Notes under the pieces: model-generated
Database searches by the model: none
The model's input: the letters and a program-made list of their open reading frames with translations, nothing else
What the model was told of the DNA's origin: nothing
Assembly: GCA_016764875.1 (NCBI GenBank)
Contig: JAESQX010000117.1
Coordinates: 1 to 58,016, forward strand
DNA from: Gammaproteobacteria bacterium
GTDB lineage: Bacteria; Pseudomonadota; Gammaproteobacteria; Pseudomonadales; Pseudohongiellaceae
Reading direction: 5' to 3'
Length of the DNA: 58,016 bases
In this document: positions 1 to 7,860 of the stretch, in pieces
How positions within the stretch are numbered: position 1 is the stretch's first letter
How the letters are laid out: every line of letters begins with the position of its first letter
Program-made: the position numbers and the translations under genes

Positions 1-1026
1 GACTTCCTTGGTGCTGGATATAATCCTGGCAAGGTTTGCGCCTGCTGATGCGGCGAGAGCGGCACTTGATGCAATGTGCTGCGCCAAGTCCTGTCGCCGT
101 TGCACTCGTACTTCAATTACCCTCGCGGCCGGCAGTTGCTCGGAAAGCTCGGGGCTTAACCATTGGGCCATATCATCCTGGTTGATATAGGCGGCGAGGG
201 TAAGCAGTAAGGTGCGGTTTTCGGCAATGGGATTTCTATCCAGGGATGTTTGTAATTGCGCGGCTTCAAACAGGGGGCGAAACAGGCTGGTTAAAGGGAT
301 GGCCCTGGTTGATTCGGGTAGGCTATTTACTACTTCAGCCAGCACGTTGTAATGCCTCACCATGCGTTGCTGATCATGACGGGAAACAAAAAACTGCTGT
401 GCCTGGCTACGAACCTGGCTCAGCAGGGCGGGTTCCCATTGGAACGCCACCTGCAGTTGACTGGCTGAAATGCTGATACGTTTAACACTGTCCAGGAGTT
501 CGGTTACATCGTCATAGGACTGGGTTCCAGACAGAAATTGTTTTTCGATCCATGCGGCCAGGTTGCTTACCAAGGCGCCGGGGACACGCAGATATCCTGT
601 TGTCAACGCGACGAGTTCCAGTTCATTGTCGCGGCTGGCAAATTCTGCGCCCAGGTTTAGATAAAGCGGTATAAACTCTCGGACCACAGGTATGGAAAAT
701 TCAGTTTGCAGTGTGCTTTCGTGCAGGAGTATACGGCTATTTATTTCCGTGTCTGTTCCGATTAATTCGCCGGCATAGCGTACCAACAGGTTCAATTCAT
801 CGTGGCTTAAACTGAATTCCTGTAAACCGGGATTGGACAGGTTGGGGGGAGCACTATTCACAAGTAGTTGCTCAATCTGTGATATTTCCGAGGCGTTGAG
901 AGGTTCGCTGAGCGGAACCAGGGGTCCCGATTGAAGGGCAAGCAGCACCACCGCTATAGGCGAACTAAGAGCTAATACCAGTATGGCTTTAAAAGTAATT
1001 ACCAGAATTTTATGTGGACTAGCCAT
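1..1026 (-). CDS. Conserved membrane-anchored protein of unknown function, 3' part cut by window edge
   Basis: An open frame of 342 codons without a stop runs from the ATG at 1026 to the first base of the window, so the gene continues beyond the left edge. The product starts MASPHKILVITFKAILVLAL, a short basic N-terminus followed by one hydrophobic segment (residues about 7-28) that looks like a membrane anchor or uncleaved signal. The rest is soluble and probably periplasmic, rich in leucine and glutamate, with no motif I can assign. The last visible residues (RQDLAQHIASSAALAAS) resemble, from memory, a conserved gammaproteobacterial protein of unknown function with a DLAQHF..SAA motif; that is a weak attribution. 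The gene is divergent from the lipoprotein gene at 1260. Codon use and the long stop-free frame make coding status secure; function is unknown. Confidence 0.8.
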   Translation of the reverse strand, partial: MASPHKILVITFKAILVLALSSPIAVVLLALQSGPLVPLSEPLNASEISQIEQLLVNSAPPNLSNPGLQEFSLSHDELNLLVRYAGELIGTDTEINSRILLHESTLQTEFSIPVVREFIPLYLNLGAEFASRDNELELVALTTGYLRVPGALVSNLAAWIEKQFLSGTQSYDDVTELLDSVKRISISASQLQVAFQWEPALLSQVRSQAQQFFVSRHDQQRMVRHYNVLAEVVNSLPESTRAIPLTSLFRPLFEAAQLQTSLDRNPIAENRTLLLTLAAYINQDDMAQWLSPELSEQLPAARVIEVRVQRRQDLAQHIASSAALAASAGANLARIISSTKEV

Positions 1027-1200
1027 GGCTTCACTGTATTGGTTAGCCTGTGAACAGGCTAAATAGAAGTCTTCAAGGACAAATTTTACTGGTTATCGGG
1101 GTTTATATCGCTATAAAGTATGACAAATGCCACAAATTTGGGGTGAATTGTTTATTAATCAAAAAGTTGAGGTTAACATTCTCCCTATTCGAAGCGGAAG

Positions 1201-1221
1201 CAGATTGATCGTGTCAATCTG
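1201..1221. promoter_or_regulatory. 8-5-8 inverted repeat upstream of the lipoprotein gene
   Basis: CAGATTGA (1201-1208) and TCAATCTG (1214-1221) are perfect inverted arms around TCGTG. The repeat lies in the 233-base gap between the two divergent genes, about 40 bases before the lipoprotein start. The arms resemble half-sites of FNR/CRP-type regulators (TTGAT), but the spacing is one base off the FNR consensus. It could be an operator or an mRNA leader hairpin. I see no convincing -10/-35 pair in the rest of the gap. Confidence 0.35.
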
Positions 1222-1259
1222 TCCTGGATAGTTGATTACATCGGGTTAAGGTGATGTCT

Positions 1260-1937
1260 ATGGTTGGTATTCCCAGGTTTTTTGGTAAACAAGGTAATGT
1301 AAATAGCAGGCAACTCAAATTGCTGGCTCTTTTTCTGTCTGTACTGGCGCTGGGCGCCTGTACTTCCCGCGCAGCGATGGAAGCTGAACAGGCCTCGGTT
1401 GAGCAGGAAAGGGTTGCTGTGGAGCAGGAGAAGGCTGCTGTGGCGGCTCAGCAGACACGTCAGCGAGCTGCAAGGGAAGAACGAGAGCGGCAGGCTGCAC
1501 TGGCTGAGCAGCGAAGACAGGAGGCGGAACAGGCACGCCTGGCCGCAATGGCGAAGGCGCGGGCTCAGGCTGAAGCGGAGGCCCAGGTGCGAATTGAGCA
1601 GCAACAACGTCAACGACAGGAAACACAAAGACGTCGAGAGGCTGTGGCCAGAGCTCAGGCAGAGCGAGATGAGAAACTGGCGCAAATCGAGGCATTGGAA
1701 GCCCAGATAGCCGCCATGGGAACAGGTGTTGATACTACCGAGACCAGCAATGCAATATACACCGAGGCGATCCTCGTGGCAGAAGATTTGATCGATGTGT
1801 TGACGGCGGAACAGGCCAAATACGAGAACGTTGATGAAAACGGTAATACCGTTGAACCGCTGGCCAAAGAGCTTATCTCTCAATTGCAGGATCGGAAAGA
1901 GGCGCTGGTACAGGAAGCTCAGGCAGCTGCCCGGTAA
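1260..1937 (+). CDS. Coiled-coil outer-membrane lipoprotein, function unknown
   Basis: The predicted protein of about 225 residues has a lipoprotein signal: a basic/hydrophobic N-terminus ending in the lipobox L-G-A-C, with the modified cysteine at about residue 34. Asp is absent after the cysteine (C-T-S), which favours outer-membrane sorting. Residues about 40-145 are almost entirely Ala, Glu, Gln and Arg in heptad-like order, a long coiled coil. A less repetitive C-terminal part follows (about 150-225). Three starts are in frame (GTG 1251, ATG 1254, ATG 1260); AAGGTGA at 1248-1254 is well placed for ATG 1260, so I chose that. The high-GC coiled-coil codons also leave long open frames in other registers, which are shadows. 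No family name can be given. It might be a periplasmic spacer or structural lipoprotein, which is inference only. Confidence 0.75.
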   Translation: MVGIPRFFGKQGNVNSRQLKLLALFLSVLALGACTSRAAMEAEQASVEQERVAVEQEKAAVAAQQTRQRAAREERERQAALAEQRRQEAEQARLAAMAKARAQAEAEAQVRIEQQQRQRQETQRRREAVARAQAERDEKLAQIEALEAQIAAMGTGVDTTETSNAIYTEAILVAEDLIDVLTAEQAKYENVDENGNTVEPLAKELISQLQDRKEALVQEAQAAAR

Positions 1938-1971
1938 GTTTCCCGACAGCTTTTGTTAATCAGCTTTTCTC

Positions 1972-1989
1972 CAGGACAGCCATGTCCTG
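1972..1989. repeat. Short perfect hairpin downstream of the lipoprotein gene
   Basis: CAGGACA (1972-1978) and TGTCCTG (1983-1989) pair perfectly around a four-base loop, 35 bases after the lipoprotein stop codon. No U-tract follows, so a classical intrinsic terminator is not supported. It may still stabilise the 3' end of the mRNA. The remainder of the 260-base gap before the pyrophosphatase gene contains nothing else I can identify apart from the promoter-like sequence listed separately. Confidence 0.4.
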
Positions 1990-2116
1990 AACAAACCCAT
2001 AGCTATTCCCGTTGAAATTTCATGCGGATACCCTGATGTTGCGTGGTTTCAGAACCTAGTATGGGCCTTCCTGCATCACTGTTATTTGACCTTCTCAGTA
2101 GGATCCCAGAGCTGCC

Positions 2117-2159
2117 GGCGCGCTTTGTTTGTGGGGACTGTTATGGTAAAGTGCGCGCC
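2117..2159 (+). promoter_or_regulatory. Candidate promoter of the pyrophosphatase gene inside an inverted repeat
   Basis: A weak promoter-like pair, TTGTTT (2125-2130) and TAAAGT (2147-2152) with a 16-base spacer, lies 45 bases before the pyrophosphatase start. It is bracketed by the inverted arms GGCGCGC (2117-2123) and GCGCGCC (2153-2159). The repeat could be an operator or chance in GC-rich sequence. A Shine-Dalgarno GGGGAG precedes the ATG. Confidence 0.3.
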
Positions 2160-2196
2160 TTTAATTTCTAACAATTCACTGGGGAGATAAAGGTAG

Positions 2197-4335
2197 ATGC
2201 CGGGCATAACGATCATCACAACTACCATCCTGTCGCTGTTCGGACTAGGTATTGCTTTCGTATACATGAAGAAAGTCATGGCAGTACCGCTCGATCTTGG
2301 ATTAGAAGAAGAACAGAGTAAGCGGCTAAGGTTCATTCACGGGGCTATCGAAGATGGCGCCATGGCATTCTTGAAACAGGAATACAAATTCCTCGCTATC
2401 TTTATGCTGTGTTTCGCTGCCATTATCGCAGTGCTAATCGATGATCACCATACCGAAGGTGTGCGCGAAGGCGTTTACACAGCCATAGCCTTTATCTTTG
2501 GCGGCGTTATATCTATTGCGTCCGGCTATATCGGCATGAGGGTGGCGACTCAGGGGAACGCACGTACCACCGTATCCGCTCAAAAGGATATAGCCAGTGC
2601 ATTTGCAGTAGCACTGAATTCCGGTGCTGTGATGGGGTTTGCTCTGGTAGGGTTAGCCACTCTTGGACTGGTAGTAGTCTACGTCGTAATGAAGGCTATA
2701 TTACCGGCGGACTTACCGAATTATGTCTTGATGGAAATTATTGCAGGATTTGGTCTGGGTGGATCCACTATTGCGCTGTTTGCCCGAGTAGGTGGCGGTA
2801 TATTTACCAAAGCCGCTGATGTGGGCGCGGACCTGGTGGGCAAGGTGGAGAAGGGGATTCCTGAAGACGATCCTCGTAATCCGGCCGTTATCGCGGATAA
2901 CGTTGGCGACAATGTTGGTGATGTGGCAGGTATGGGCGCCGATCTTTTTGGCTCCTGTGCTGAAAGTACCTGTGCGGCTATGGTTATCAGTGGCATTGTT
3001 TTTGCCGGCAATCCAGACGCTCTGCTTTACCCGATATTGATTTCTGCTATTGGCATTCCTGTCAGCCTGCTCACCAAGATGCTGGTTAGCGTAAAGACCG
3101 AGGAAGATGTCGCGCCGGCGCTGATGAAGTTACTGATTTACTCCAGCGCTATGATGGCCGTAGTAATGTACTTCGTTACTATTGCCCTGATTCCCGGATC
3201 ATTTGAGCTGAACGGTGAGATCTACAGTAGCCTGGGGGTTTACTTGTGCTTTCTGGTTGGGCTTGTTGCCGGCCTGGCGGTGGGATTATTAACCGGTTAC
3301 TACACGTCGGATGCTTACGCTCCGGTGAGAGAGGTTGCCAAATCCTGTGAGACGGGCGTAGCTACCAATATCATTTATGGTCTGGCGTTGGGGTACAAGA
3401 GTACGTTGCTGCCTTACCTGGCAATTGCTGTAAGTATTTTTGTGTCCTGGGAATTGGCCGGCATGTACGGTGTCGCCATTGCATCATTGGGAATGCTGGG
3501 CACATTGGTTATTGCATTGAGCATTGATGCTTACGGTCCGGTTGCGGATAACGCTGGTGGTATCGCCCAAATGGTCGGACTGGATAAAGAAGTTCGTCGT
3601 CGCACAGATATTCTGGATTCCGCCGGTAATACTACCGCGGCCATCGGCAAGGGTTTCGCCATTGGTGCGGCAATTCTTACATCCCTGGCTCTGTTTGCGG
3701 CATTCATTACAACCGCTTCCAAACTGATGGCGGAAAATGGTGATACCACACCACTGACAATGAGTCTGTTGGATCCTATCGTTTATGTAAGCGTATTTAT
3801 TGGAGCGGTGTTACCGTTCCTGTTTACGGCCATGACCATGAAGTCGGTAGGCAAAGCGGCATTTGACATGATCGAAGAAGTTCGCCGACAGTTCAAAACC
3901 ATTCCTGGCATTATGGAAGGCACTGGTCAGCCGGATTATGCGGAATGCGTGGCTATCTCTACGCGGGCCGCATTGCGGGAGATGATTGCCCCCGGAATAC
4001 TTATTATGGGTACACCACTGATAACCGGTTACCTGTTTGGTGTTGAAGCCGTGGGAGGAATACTGGTGGGCTCTCTGGTTGCCGGTGGTGTGCTTGCCAT
4101 AGCCTCTTCTAACAGTGGTGGTGCCTGGGACAATGCCAAGAAATATATTGAGGCGGGTAATCTCGGCGGTAAAGGATCCGAAGTGCACAAAGCGGCTGTT
4201 GTTGGTGACACGGTTGGTGATCCATTAAAGGACACTTCCGGGCCATCACTTAATATTCTTATCAAGCTGTCAGCTATTCTCAGCCTGGTGTTTGCACCGT
4301 TCTTTGTTCAGTATGGTGGAGTCTTGTTGGGATAA
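2197..4335 (+). CDS. hppA: Membrane-bound ion-translocating pyrophosphatase, K+-dependent type
   Basis: This integral membrane enzyme hydrolyses cytoplasmic pyrophosphate and pumps H+ (or Na+) across the inner membrane. The 712-residue length and many hydrophobic segments fit the family. Substrate-binding motifs are visible: the repeated DNVGDNVGD region around residues 230-238, and [15 protein letters not shown] near the C-terminus. The K+ determinant is readable: G477-N-T-T-A481-A-I-G484. K+-independent enzymes have Lys and Thr at the two positions that are Ala481 and Gly484 here, so this is the K+-dependent class. From inspection I cannot decide between H+ and Na+ as the pumped ion. It is monocistronic, with a good intrinsic terminator after it. 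The start ATG has GGGGAG upstream. Such enzymes recover energy from pyrophosphate released in biosynthesis. Confidence 0.97.
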   Translation: MPGITIITTTILSLFGLGIAFVYMKKVMAVPLDLGLEEEQSKRLRFIHGAIEDGAMAFLKQEYKFLAIFMLCFAAIIAVLIDDHHTEGVREGVYTAIAFIFGGVISIASGYIGMRVATQGNARTTVSAQKDIASAFAVALNSGAVMGFALVGLATLGLVVVYVVMKAILPADLPNYVLMEIIAGFGLGGSTIALFARVGGGIFTKAADVGADLVGKVEKGIPEDDPRNPAVIADNVGDNVGDVAGMGADLFGSCAESTCAAMVISGIVFAGNPDALLYPILISAIGIPVSLLTKMLVSVKTEEDVAPALMKLLIYSSAMMAVVMYFVTIALIPGSFELNGEIYSSLGVYLCFLVGLVAGLAVGLLTGYYTSDAYAPVREVAKSCETGVATNIIYGLALGYKSTLLPYLAIAVSIFVSWELAGMYGVAIASLGMLGTLVIALSIDAYGPVADNAGGIAQMVGLDKEVRRRTDILDSAGNTTAAIGKGFAIGAAILTSLALFAAFITTASKLMAENGDTTPLTMSLLDPIVYVSVFIGAVLPFLFTAMTMKSVGKAAFDMIEEVRRQFKTIPGIMEGTGQPDYAECVAISTRAALREMIAPGILIMGTPLITGYLFGVEAVGGILVGSLVAGGVLAIASSNSGGAWDNAKKYIEAGNLGGKGSEVHKAAVVGDTVGDPLKDTSGPSLNILIKLSAILSLVFAPFFVQYGGVLLG

Positions 4336-4346
4336 GAACCCGGTAA

Positions 4347-4376
4347 CAAAAAGGGGCCGTCAGGCTCCTTTTTTTA
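4347..4376 (+). terminator. Intrinsic terminator after hppA
   Basis: AGGGGCC (4352-4358) pairs with GGCTCCT (4363-4369; one G-U pair) around GTCA and is followed by seven T residues. A run of A on the 5' side means it may also work for the opposing gene, whose stop codon is at 4418. Confidence 0.85.
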
Positions 4377-4417
4377 TAGGTAATTTTAGGCAATCACCGA
4401 TTAATTCCTCTGCGTAA

Positions 4418-4960
4418 TTAGTTCGTGGTGCTTTCAAAATGATATAAAACCCATTCGATATTATGATGTTGTTTTGCTGTCGTGCCGTTGATCCAATGGG
4501 TATTCACGGTGGAGACACACTGGTAGATTCGAAACGCACTGGTGTTTTCGATAATCAGTCGGCGCACAGAGGGGTTCAACGTATAGTTGGAGATCTCAAC
4601 CAGCCGCCAGCTTTCATCCAGGGTATCAACGGCGCACTGGTTAATTGGTATCAGATTGATGTAAGGCATTTCCTGTTCGGCAAACCCGCCGGCAGGAACG
4701 GTTAAATCAATATTCACCAGGGTCGATTCGGCGGTTTCATCCGCGGACAGGAATTCTATTGATCTTAGATGGACAGGAAAATCAGTCTGATTTTCTATCA
4801 CCAGCCTCAGGCCTGATTGCAGATTGTCCTCAGAGCTCCCGCCCCAGGCAGAAGAGTAAAAGGCAAATTTTACCGGGCTGTCGTCGGTTGGCTGGCTATT
4901 TCCAGCAAGAGGCGCAAATATAAGAACGAATGCTAAAATTCGGTGCACTGGAATAAACAC
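4418..4960 (-). CDS. Secreted protein of unknown function
   Basis: The 180-residue product begins with a typical Sec signal peptide (basic residue, hydrophobic core LAFVLIFAPLA, probable cleavage near G-N-S). The mature part (about 155 residues) contains stretches such as GLRLVIENQTDFPVHLRSIEF that look like beta strands of an immunoglobulin-like fold. It has two cysteines (in NQCAV and YQCVS) that could form a disulphide in the periplasm. No family is recognised. The start is GTG at 4960. The gene converges on hppA and diverges from mrp, so it is probably a single transcription unit. Confidence 0.7.
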   Translation of the reverse strand: MFIPVHRILAFVLIFAPLAGNSQPTDDSPVKFAFYSSAWGGSSEDNLQSGLRLVIENQTDFPVHLRSIEFLSADETAESTLVNIDLTVPAGGFAEQEMPYINLIPINQCAVDTLDESWRLVEISNYTLNPSVRRLIIENTSAFRIYQCVSTVNTHWINGTTAKQHHNIEWVLYHFESTTN

Positions 4961-5157
4961 TCATCTGAATTACAGGCATGGCAATGGAACACTAACCATA
5001 GACGAATTTCAAGCACTGGCGAAAGGCAATTATTCAGAGGTTCGCGGGCTATTTGGTTTTTCGCAGTGAATCATTGATAATTCATTCCGGGCGATGTCCA
5101 TCAATCGGGCAGCAATACGTAAATAGTTAATCAATTAACATTGTCACAGGAAAAATT

Positions 5158-5979
5158 TTGAGCCAACTTGCTAATATCAAACACATTATTTGTATCGCCT
5201 CCGGTAAAGGGGGGGTGGGCAAATCAACAACCGCAGTGAACCTGGCGTTGGGGTTACAAAAGCTGGGAAAAAAGGTGGGTTTGCTCGATGCGGACATTTA
5301 TGGCCCAAGCCAGCCGTTGATGCTGGGGGTGGGCAGCGGTGTAAGGCCGAAGATCAAGGATCAGAAGTACATGGAGACTATTGTGGCACATGGACTAGAG
5401 AGTAATTCGATGGGGTATCTGGTGGATGAAAAAGCGCCGATGATTTGGCGCGCACCAATGATCATTTCTGCGTTTAACCAGATTTTGACAGATACTCTCT
5501 GGTCTGACCTGGACTACCTGATTGTAGATATGCCTCCGGGCACGGGTGATATCCAGCTCAGCCTGGCCCAGTCAGTTAATGTCACCGGAGCTGTGATTGT
5601 TACCACTCCGCAGGACGTCGCTTTGCTTGATGCCTACAAGGGCATGGAAATGTTTCTTAAGGTGGACGTACCTATTCTTGGCGTGGTGGAAAATATGAGC
5701 ACTCATGTCTGTTCACAGTGCGGGCACGTAGAGGCCATATTTGGCGAAGGTGGAGGGCAACGATTGTCCAGTGATTATGGCGTAGACGTAATTGGTTCCT
5801 TGCCTTTGGATTTGACCATACGGGAGCATTCCGACCAGGGTAATCCTATTGTGGTTTCTGAACCTGACAGCGCCATCGCGGCTTCCTATATGGAGCTTGC
5901 GGAAAATTTAATAGCAAAGGTGGAAGCGCAAAATCAGCAAGCCAGCGTTACACCCAAAATATCCATAACCGAGGACTAG
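5158..5979 (+). CDS. apbC: Mrp/ApbC/NBP35-family iron-sulfur cluster carrier ATPase
   Basis: A cytosolic P-loop ATPase that binds and transfers [4Fe-4S] clusters to apoproteins. A deviant Walker A motif (SGKGGVGKSTT) lies at about residues 14-24, the DADIYGPSQP segment follows, DMPPGTGD is the Walker B-like region, and the bridging CxxC that holds the cluster at the dimer interface is Cys185-Ser-Gln-Cys188. At 273 residues it is the short form: the N-terminal MIP18/DUF59 domain of E. coli Mrp (about 370 residues) is absent, and no frame upstream supplies it. The start is TTG at 5158, preceded by ACAGGAA; no ATG is available nearby. It stands alone between a divergent unknown gene and a transporter gene on the same strand. 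Confidence 0.95.
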   Translation: MSQLANIKHIICIASGKGGVGKSTTAVNLALGLQKLGKKVGLLDADIYGPSQPLMLGVGSGVRPKIKDQKYMETIVAHGLESNSMGYLVDEKAPMIWRAPMIISAFNQILTDTLWSDLDYLIVDMPPGTGDIQLSLAQSVNVTGAVIVTTPQDVALLDAYKGMEMFLKVDVPILGVVENMSTHVCSQCGHVEAIFGEGGGQRLSSDYGVDVIGSLPLDLTIREHSDQGNPIVVSEPDSAIAASYMELAENLIAKVEAQNQQASVTPKISITED

Positions 5980-6037
5980 ACCAGATAAGCGGGCACGTTC
6001 ATAGCCGGTTAAGAAAAATATAACAAGGAGCAATATT

Positions 6038-7699
6038 TTGGATGCCGTTAATAATTTTTTGTTGTTCCTGGATGGGTTCCTGGGGAGCTCTCCATGGTTT
6101 CCCTATTTCCTCTTATCGGTGGGTATATTTTTTACCGTTTATTTAAAGTTTCCCCAGGTTCGCTATTTTAAACATGCCATAAATGTCGCCAGAGGAAAAT
6201 ATGATACCCCCCAGGCGCTTGGTGATACCTCCCACATCCAGGCCCTGTCCACGGCCTTGTCAGGCACCATTGGTACTGGAAATATCAGCGGTGTTGCCCT
6301 GGCCCTGCATCTGGGGGGGCCTGCCGCATTGTTCTGGATGTGGATGACAGCATTTTTCGGCATGACAACGAAATTTGTGGAAGTGACTATGTCCCACAAG
6401 TACAGAGAAATCACTGATGATGGAAGTGTGGCCGGTGGTCCCATGTATTACATGGAGAAAGGTCTTAATGCCAAATGGCTCGCCATAATATTCGCCATTG
6501 CCACGGTCCTCAGCGCTTTTGGAACGGGTAATCTGCCGCAAATCAATAGCATCGCGGCTGGCATGGAGGCCACATTCTCAATTGAACCGGTGGTGACGGG
6601 AGGGGTGCTGTCCGTATTGCTGGCGCTCGTCATTATTGGTGGCATCAAGCGAATTGCGAGGGTAGCTACAGCCATAGTACCAACCATGGCCGTTATCTAT
6701 CTGGTTGGGGCTATAGCTGTAATTATTCCCAATATGGAGAATATTATTCCTTCTTTCATTGCGATTTTTTCCAATGCCTTTAATGGATCCGCGGCAGCAG
6801 GTGGGTTTCTTGGGGCGAGCTTTGCCTATGCAATGAATTATGGGGTGAACAGAGGCTTATTCTCCAATGAGGCTGGCCAGGGGTCGGCTCCAATAGCACA
6901 TGCTGCCGCCCGCTCTGAAGAGCCTGCCGATGAAGGTATGGTGTCTATCCTCGAGCCGTTCATAGACACGATTGTAATTTGCACACTTACCGGCCTGGTG
7001 ATTCTTTCTTCGGGAGTATGGAAAGAAAAATATGAAAATGACTTTCAGCGCGCAGATATGACTTTTATAGCGGGGCAGTACAGCGATACCAATGAAGCGG
7101 ATGCCAACCAATTGCTGCGCTATCTCAGCGGAGAGGGCGGTAGTGTAGTCCCTTACAGCGGTGATATTGTATTAAGTAACGGTCGGGCACAGAACACCGA
7201 TGTTTTTACGTTGATTAACTCAAGGTCTGTCGCGGAAGATATTGTTTATAGACGTGACGGTAACGAGATTACCTCCACAGTGTCAGTAACCCAGGGTCGG
7301 CTTGATGACGTTGATATCGCCGTAACAGGAAAATCGTTGCTGCATTCGGTCCCCTTAACCACCAAGGCTTTTACCCATGGGCTATTTGGAGATTACGGCC
7401 AGTATATCGTATCAATCGGTTTGCTTTTATTTGCATTTTCCACCGCTATAGCCTGGTCTTACTATGGTAACAGGGCCGTTATTTATCTGTTTGGGCCCGC
7501 CGCAGTGCTGCCCTATCGAATTGTCTATGTTACCAGTTTCTTTTACGCAGCCTTCGCCGACACAACCATAATCTGGAATATTTCCCTGATTACCATCGTA
7601 CTAATGACGGTACCAAATCTAGTGGGGATATTATTGCTCAGCAGGGAAATGAAACAGACAGCGAATGACTACTGGGAACGGATTCAACACAGATCCTAG
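6038..7699 (+). CDS. AGCS-family sodium/alanine(glycine) symporter with a soluble insert
   Basis: This inner-membrane carrier belongs to the alanine/glycine:cation symporter family. Diagnostic segments are [15 protein letters not shown] (residues about 77-90), [11 protein letters not shown] (133-143), and the family signature around [20 protein letters not shown] (271-290). Family members are usually about 450 residues; this one has 553. The excess is a hydrophilic stretch at about residues 328-438, between two membrane segments, rich in Asp, Asn, Ser and Thr and with no hydrophobic helix. The TTG start at 6038 is supported by AAGGAG ten bases upstream. The substrate may be alanine, glycine or another small neutral amino acid; the sequence does not decide. 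Confidence 0.93.
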   Translation: MDAVNNFLLFLDGFLGSSPWFPYFLLSVGIFFTVYLKFPQVRYFKHAINVARGKYDTPQALGDTSHIQALSTALSGTIGTGNISGVALALHLGGPAALFWMWMTAFFGMTTKFVEVTMSHKYREITDDGSVAGGPMYYMEKGLNAKWLAIIFAIATVLSAFGTGNLPQINSIAAGMEATFSIEPVVTGGVLSVLLALVIIGGIKRIARVATAIVPTMAVIYLVGAIAVIIPNMENIIPSFIAIFSNAFNGSAAAGGFLGASFAYAMNYGVNRGLFSNEAGQGSAPIAHAAARSEEPADEGMVSILEPFIDTIVICTLTGLVILSSGVWKEKYENDFQRADMTFIAGQYSDTNEADANQLLRYLSGEGGSVVPYSGDIVLSNGRAQNTDVFTLINSRSVAEDIVYRRDGNEITSTVSVTQGRLDDVDIAVTGKSLLHSVPLTTKAFTHGLFGDYGQYIVSIGLLLFAFSTAIAWSYYGNRAVIYLFGPAAVLPYRIVYVTSFFYAAFADTTIIWNISLITIVLMTVPNLVGILLLSREMKQTANDYWERIQHRS

Positions 7700-7860
7700 C
7701 AGCGCAGTGGGAAACTATTTCACTAAAAGGTTCTTCGCTAAAGCAGGCTCAAAGCTTTCATTTACTACGCGCCACATAATTTGCGCTTGTTCGCCTTTTA
7801 CTGCACACCGATGATATTTTTTAGCCGCCTGCCAGGGGGGCCTGGGTTGATCAGAACTCC

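Noticed and set aside
1202-1221. Inverted repeat upstream of the lipoprotein as an FNR site
   Set aside because: The FNR consensus needs TTGAT-N4-ATCAA; the right half-site is offset by one base.
1315-1883. Long open frames antisense to the coiled-coil lipoprotein
   Set aside because: They mirror the GC-rich, low-complexity coiled-coil codons; the plus-strand frame has a signal peptide and lipobox, the others do not.
4992-5069. A stop-ended stretch of about 25 codons upstream of mrp that reads like protein (LTIDEFQALAKG...)
   Set aside because: No start codon with a ribosome site, out of frame with mrp, too short, and without similarity to the missing MIP18 domain.
7825-7850. CCAGG-GGGG-CCTGG as a terminator between the convergent transporter genes
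   Set aside because: Short stem, no T-run on either strand.
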